Positions 18,925-21,320 of a stretch of 21,320 nt of DNA are shown here, piece after piece; positions within the stretch are counted from its first letter, which is position 1; each line of letters starts with the position of its first letter. The translations under genes and the position numbers were made by a program. Under the pieces are notes generated by a model, which was not told where the DNA came from, made no database searches, and saw nothing but the letters and a program-made list of their open reading frames with translations. The stretch is taken from NCBI GenBank assembly GCA_015478945.1, contig JABUQX010002889.1, positions 1-21,320 of the forward strand, read 5' to 3'. The stretch is from Trachelipus rathkii (Eukaryota > Arthropoda > Malacostraca > Isopoda > Trachelipodidae).

Positions 18925-19080
18925 ACTTTCAACGGGCTTTATCCCTATGCGTGGGTAACACGGGGGGAAACCCACCAGGAATCGACTTGTAAGGCCGCCC
19001 TTATCCAAACCGAGCGCCACACGGGTGTTCGCAGTCCGAGTTTTTAATTCTTGCCCCCTAGGAAGATAAAAACTCGAATA
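18925..19080 (-). mobile_element. tRNA-like SINE, copy 2
   Basis: On the minus strand the element runs from GAGTTTTTATCTTCCTAGGG near 19074 to GATAAAGCCCGTTGAAAG near 18932. An A-box-like GTGGCGCTCGGTTTGG lies at 19005-19020 and a B-box-like AAGTCGATTCCTGG at 18975-18988, the arrangement of a type-2 RNA polymerase III promoter. The spacing is slightly short for a tRNA. It is homologous over its whole length to the plus-strand copy at 16334-16502. TA microsatellites flank it on both sides. SINEs of this kind rely on a partner LINE; which one is not visible. Confidence 0.6.
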
Positions 19081-19106
19081 TAATTATATATAAATTAATA
19101 TAATAT

Positions 19107-19140
<34 letters not shown>

Positions 19141-19228
19141 AATATATTATTCTATTATATATATATTATAATAATATATATATTAATAATATTATATATA
19201 TATATTAATATATTATAATATTAATAGG
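19081..19228. repeat. TA microsatellite
   Basis: TA/TAA-type simple sequence between the SINE copy (18925-19080) and the tRNA-like block at 19236-19310. Confidence 0.85.
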
Positions 19229-19235
19229 CGAATGG

Positions 19236-19310
19236 CGTCTTTGTGTGAACCTCGAACCCCCAGCACGAGTCACATACCTCCTCCCCTGGAGAGTGCGAGC
19301 CATGCAAAAC
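19236..19310 (-). mobile_element. Possible second tRNA-like SINE head
   Basis: On the minus strand TGGCTCGCACTC (plus coordinates 19291-19302) resembles an A box. GGGGTTCGAGGTTC (19247-19260) is a strong B box. They are separated by 30 bases, close to tRNA geometry. The 3' side on the minus strand runs straight into the TA microsatellite at 19081-19228, as in the SINE at 18925. It does not align well with that SINE, so it may be a different family or a degenerate tRNA gene. No acceptor stem could be paired. Confidence 0.4.
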
Positions 19311-19574
19311 TTCTTTCAACTTCTTTCTTTCCCTCATTCTTCATAATTTCCATTCTTTCCAATCCACCCTTTTCTTGTTTTTTTTTTAAAATTCACAAAA
19401 AATCAATGAACAAAAAATCCCCCCTACAAATAGTAACTTATATCCTTGTGTGTGGGGGGAGAAGAATTGCCCACATCAAATGTCCTGCGTGTCGTAGGAT
19501 GCCGGACTAAAGTGGACGGTGACTAGTTTGGGTTTTGCTTTGCCTACTACCTCTAATTTCTTGCCAGGAATGCA
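19311..19574. other. Leader region before the RTE-like LINE frame
   Basis: The region is pyrimidine-rich to about 19390, then mixed. The part from about 19470 may be the LINE's 5' untranslated region, since the composition of 19500-19574 matches the start of the element. The open frame at 19232-19510 has no recognisable content. Confidence 0.35.
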
Positions 19575-20300
19575 ATGGGCAGGCCTCGGAGAAAAGGTCG
19601 TGATCGCCGTAAACGGCCTTCTGATTTTCGGGCGAAATGGTATGAATCGTATGGGTACATGGAATGTCCAGAGGAATAAATGTTGAGGAAAGAAGAGGAA
19701 GAGGTTGATGGGATGTATTTAAACAGGGCAAATTTGATTTACCTCGCTGTGACTGAAACAAAGAATGCAGGAATGAAAGAAATTGAGTGGTGTGGTGGTG
19801 GGAAATTGGTGTGTGCCTGGTGTGGAAATTGAAATGAGAGAGGAACGAGAAGGAAGGTTGCCCCAGTTTGATGAGTGACCTGTGGATACGAACTATGATG
19901 TATACTTTGAGTGTTGTGATCCCTAGGATTCCCTAATGTCAAATTTAAGTTTGAAAAGGTCAAGGTTATGTGTGGTTGTGAACGTTATGAAACATCTGAG
20001 GGGAAACGGGTTGAAAGAGGTAAACGATTTGGGATTAATCTGAATATTGTTTGGAATGGGTGAGTAGGAAGCTTTTCGATTGTAGCTTTTTTGGAGGGAC
20101 CTAATGGTTGAATTGGTATCAATAAAGGGAGGTATAACAGGGGTTTTTGGGTGGCGGGAGAAAATGAGAAATGTGGAGGTTGGGATTGATTTTGTGAAGA
20201 GAGAGGTATTTGTGTAAGTAATCTTTTTTTTAAACACAAGATATCATACAAGTATGCTAGAGTTTGTGTAGGTAGAGATGTATCGGAGTGAAAATATGAT
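19575..20300 (+). pseudogene. EEP endonuclease domain of RTE-like LINE ORF2
   Basis: The frame from 19575 reads MGRPRRKGRDRRKRPSDFRA, a basic leader, and shifts frame at about 19640 to give MGTWNVQ, the first endonuclease block. VTETK at 19749-19763 carries the conserved catalytic glutamate (codon 19755-19757). Near 20095-20115 the catalytic G-D-x-N block is present but damaged by a missing base and a TGA in place of a TGG-type tryptophan codon. GITGVFGV-like and VAGENE (20151-20168), FCEERGICVSN (20190-20222) and KHKISYKYARVCVGRD (20232-20279) follow. These are characteristic of this LINE family. The usual S-D-H block near the end of the domain is not seen. Five or more frame breaks make it non-functional. 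The active enzyme nicks target DNA to prime reverse transcription. Confidence 0.7.
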
Positions 20301-21320
20301 TAATTAGTGGGTAAGTAAGATGTTTAAGGTATTGGGATGTTTAAATTCAGTTTGAGGGGGTTTAGGAAAATGGGAATTATCGGATTCATATGTTGTTTTC
20401 TTAATGTAAATTAAGTTAGTGGGGGCTTGGATGGAAAGGAAGGTGATTAGGAAGAGGAAGTAGGTAATAAGAGTGAGAAGTTTTAAGGAGGGCAAGATAT
20501 GAAGCGATAATTATGTATAGCGCCTCGCTAGTAAACACGGTTTGAAAATGTGAACAAGTCTGATACTGAAAAATCTGGGGGCAAATGAAGAAAGCAATTT
20601 GTAGTAAAGTGCAAAGGAAGTTATTGTGGATGTGTAAAAAGTAGGAATAAGAATGTTAACAGTGAATGGTGGACTGAAGAGAGGTGATGAAAAGCGGTTA
20701 AAGGTAAAAAAAGGAGTATATGTTGAATGTACTAAAAGCAAGATGCTTGAAGGATCAAAAGAAAGATGCTTGGGATTAAAATTATGGAGGAAAAAGATTA
20801 TAAAAGGTGTATACGTAGAAAACAAGAGGTAAATAAACAGTTGGAAGGAGGATGAAATGGTGACTACAAAGGAATAGGAAGCTCTTCTGGAAGGAACGCG
20901 AAAGTTAGAATGCAGAAATAAGGGGAATCTTGCTAAGAATATATGATAGTGGATGGCTTTGCTTCTTGTTAACTGATTGAAATACGGTGTGAGAGGAGTG
21001 GGGAAAGAACACTTCGAAAATCTGTATAATATTAAACAGTAATGAAGAGGTGATAGTGAATGGGTGTGGGTTTTGTGGTGCAAGAAAGGAATAGGTATTT
21101 TTGGGAGAAGGTCATTAGTAAGGAGGAAGGTAATGGGTAGAGTGGAAAAGTTGAAGAAATGCGTAAATCTGCAGAGTCATAAGGGTACTATTACTATTAC
21201 TGGGTGAAATGATCAAGAGGAGGCCGAGAATGTGATTGTTGGTTTGGAAAGTTGGTGTAAATAAGCTATATGATGCGGTATAGTGTTCCAAGGGATTGGA
21301 GGAGAAAAGTAATAGTAGCC
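20301..21320 (+). pseudogene. Linker and start of reverse transcriptase of RTE-like LINE
   Basis: After the endonuclease the plus strand gives, in shifting frames, KLVGAWMERK (near 20411-20440), NSEWWTEE (near 20660-20683), NRKLFWKE (20873-20896) and NSNEEVIVNGCGFCGARKE (21035-21091). Later come GEMIKR (near 21205-21222) and, at the very end, VPRDWRRKVIVA (21285-21320). NRKLFWKE and the W-W motif are landmarks of the linker in this family. GEMIK and P-R/E-D-W-R-x-x-x-I-V are the first reverse-transcriptase blocks (fingers). The stops between them preclude an intact protein. The rest of the RT is outside the window. Confidence 0.7.

Larger units (their letters stand above)
19575..21320 (+). 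mobile_element. RTE-like LINE, 5' half, cut by window end
   Basis: From an ATG at 19575 the plus strand encodes, with repeated frame changes, an apurinic-type (EEP) endonuclease (to about 20300), a long K/R/E-rich linker and the first blocks of a reverse transcriptase, reaching VPRDWRRKVIVA at 21285-21320. The plus strand is very poor in C (only 4 of 60 bases at 20821-20880), which makes the minus strand artificially open: a 190-codon antisense frame at 20511-21083 is a by-product. The order endonuclease-linker-RT in one ORF and the motif wording match the RTE-like LINE that I recall as abundant in decapod genomes. The catalytic YADD box would lie beyond the window. This copy appears nearly full length at its 5' end but is inactive as read. 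Confidence 0.75.

Noticed and set aside
19923..20251. Minus-strand frames of 88 and 104 codons
   Set aside because: They are antisense to the endonuclease part of the same LINE and low in complexity.
20511..21083. 190-codon minus-strand open frame, the longest in the window
   Set aside because: It is antisense to the RTE-like LINE. The plus strand is so poor in C that the other strand has few stops; the peptide is S/F/T/P/L-rich with no domain.
1..21320. Prokaryotic features (operons, Shine-Dalgarno sites, CRISPR arrays, phage genes)
   Set aside because: None seen. The 87-bp and 68-bp arrays lack unique spacers between identical repeats, and the mobile elements are eukaryotic LINEs and SINEs.

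Overview
This window looks like repeat-dense, intron-less or intergenic DNA from an invertebrate, most plausibly a decapod crustacean. The main reason is the LINE at the right end, whose endonuclease and linker blocks resemble an RTE-like family that I recall as very abundant in crab and shrimp genomes. Supporting signs are the AT-rich background, long TA microsatellites and tRNA-like short elements with TA tails. No intact protein-coding host gene, rRNA or tRNA gene, prokaryotic operon or CRISPR array is recognisable. Nearly every recognisable coding block is broken by stops and one-base shifts. That fits old transposon copies, but noisy long-read consensus could contribute.

Layout: 1-1900 is a compositionally different block with balanced bases, common CpG and no identifiable gene. 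1900-7365 is AT-rich, with a decayed coiled-coil reading frame (2735-3060), TA microsatellites (3805-4041, 4486-4625), a hairpin element (5283-5500) and a large foldback built of tandem subunits (5761-6575). 7366-8062 is a TA/GT microsatellite running into a 161-bp-spaced direct repeat. 8200-9310 holds two 5'-truncated minus-strand tails of one LINE family; one still carries the end of an RNase H domain. 9525-12860 holds two successive minus-strand copies of another LINE family, with a YMDD reverse transcriptase and a C-terminal restriction-like endonuclease (R4/Dong/R2-like organisation).

12860-14800 is mostly unassigned. 14800-15975 is a tandem satellite of about 87 bp (at least 13 anchor repeats). 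Single monomers of it also lie at the 3' side of both restriction-endonuclease LINE copies. 16334-16502 and 18925-19080 are two oppositely oriented copies of one tRNA-like SINE, the second leading straight into a TA microsatellite. 16905-17110 is a three-unit minisatellite. 18582-18745 is a GC-richer island with a good splice acceptor and donor, the only candidate host exon, but weak. 19575-21320 is the 5' half of an RTE-like LINE on the plus strand (endonuclease, linker, start of the reverse transcriptase), cut by the window end.

The sequences do not form a pathway. What connects them is retrotransposition: at least three LINE families, one SINE family that may depend on a LINE for mobility, and satellites or foldbacks intermingled with LINE ends.
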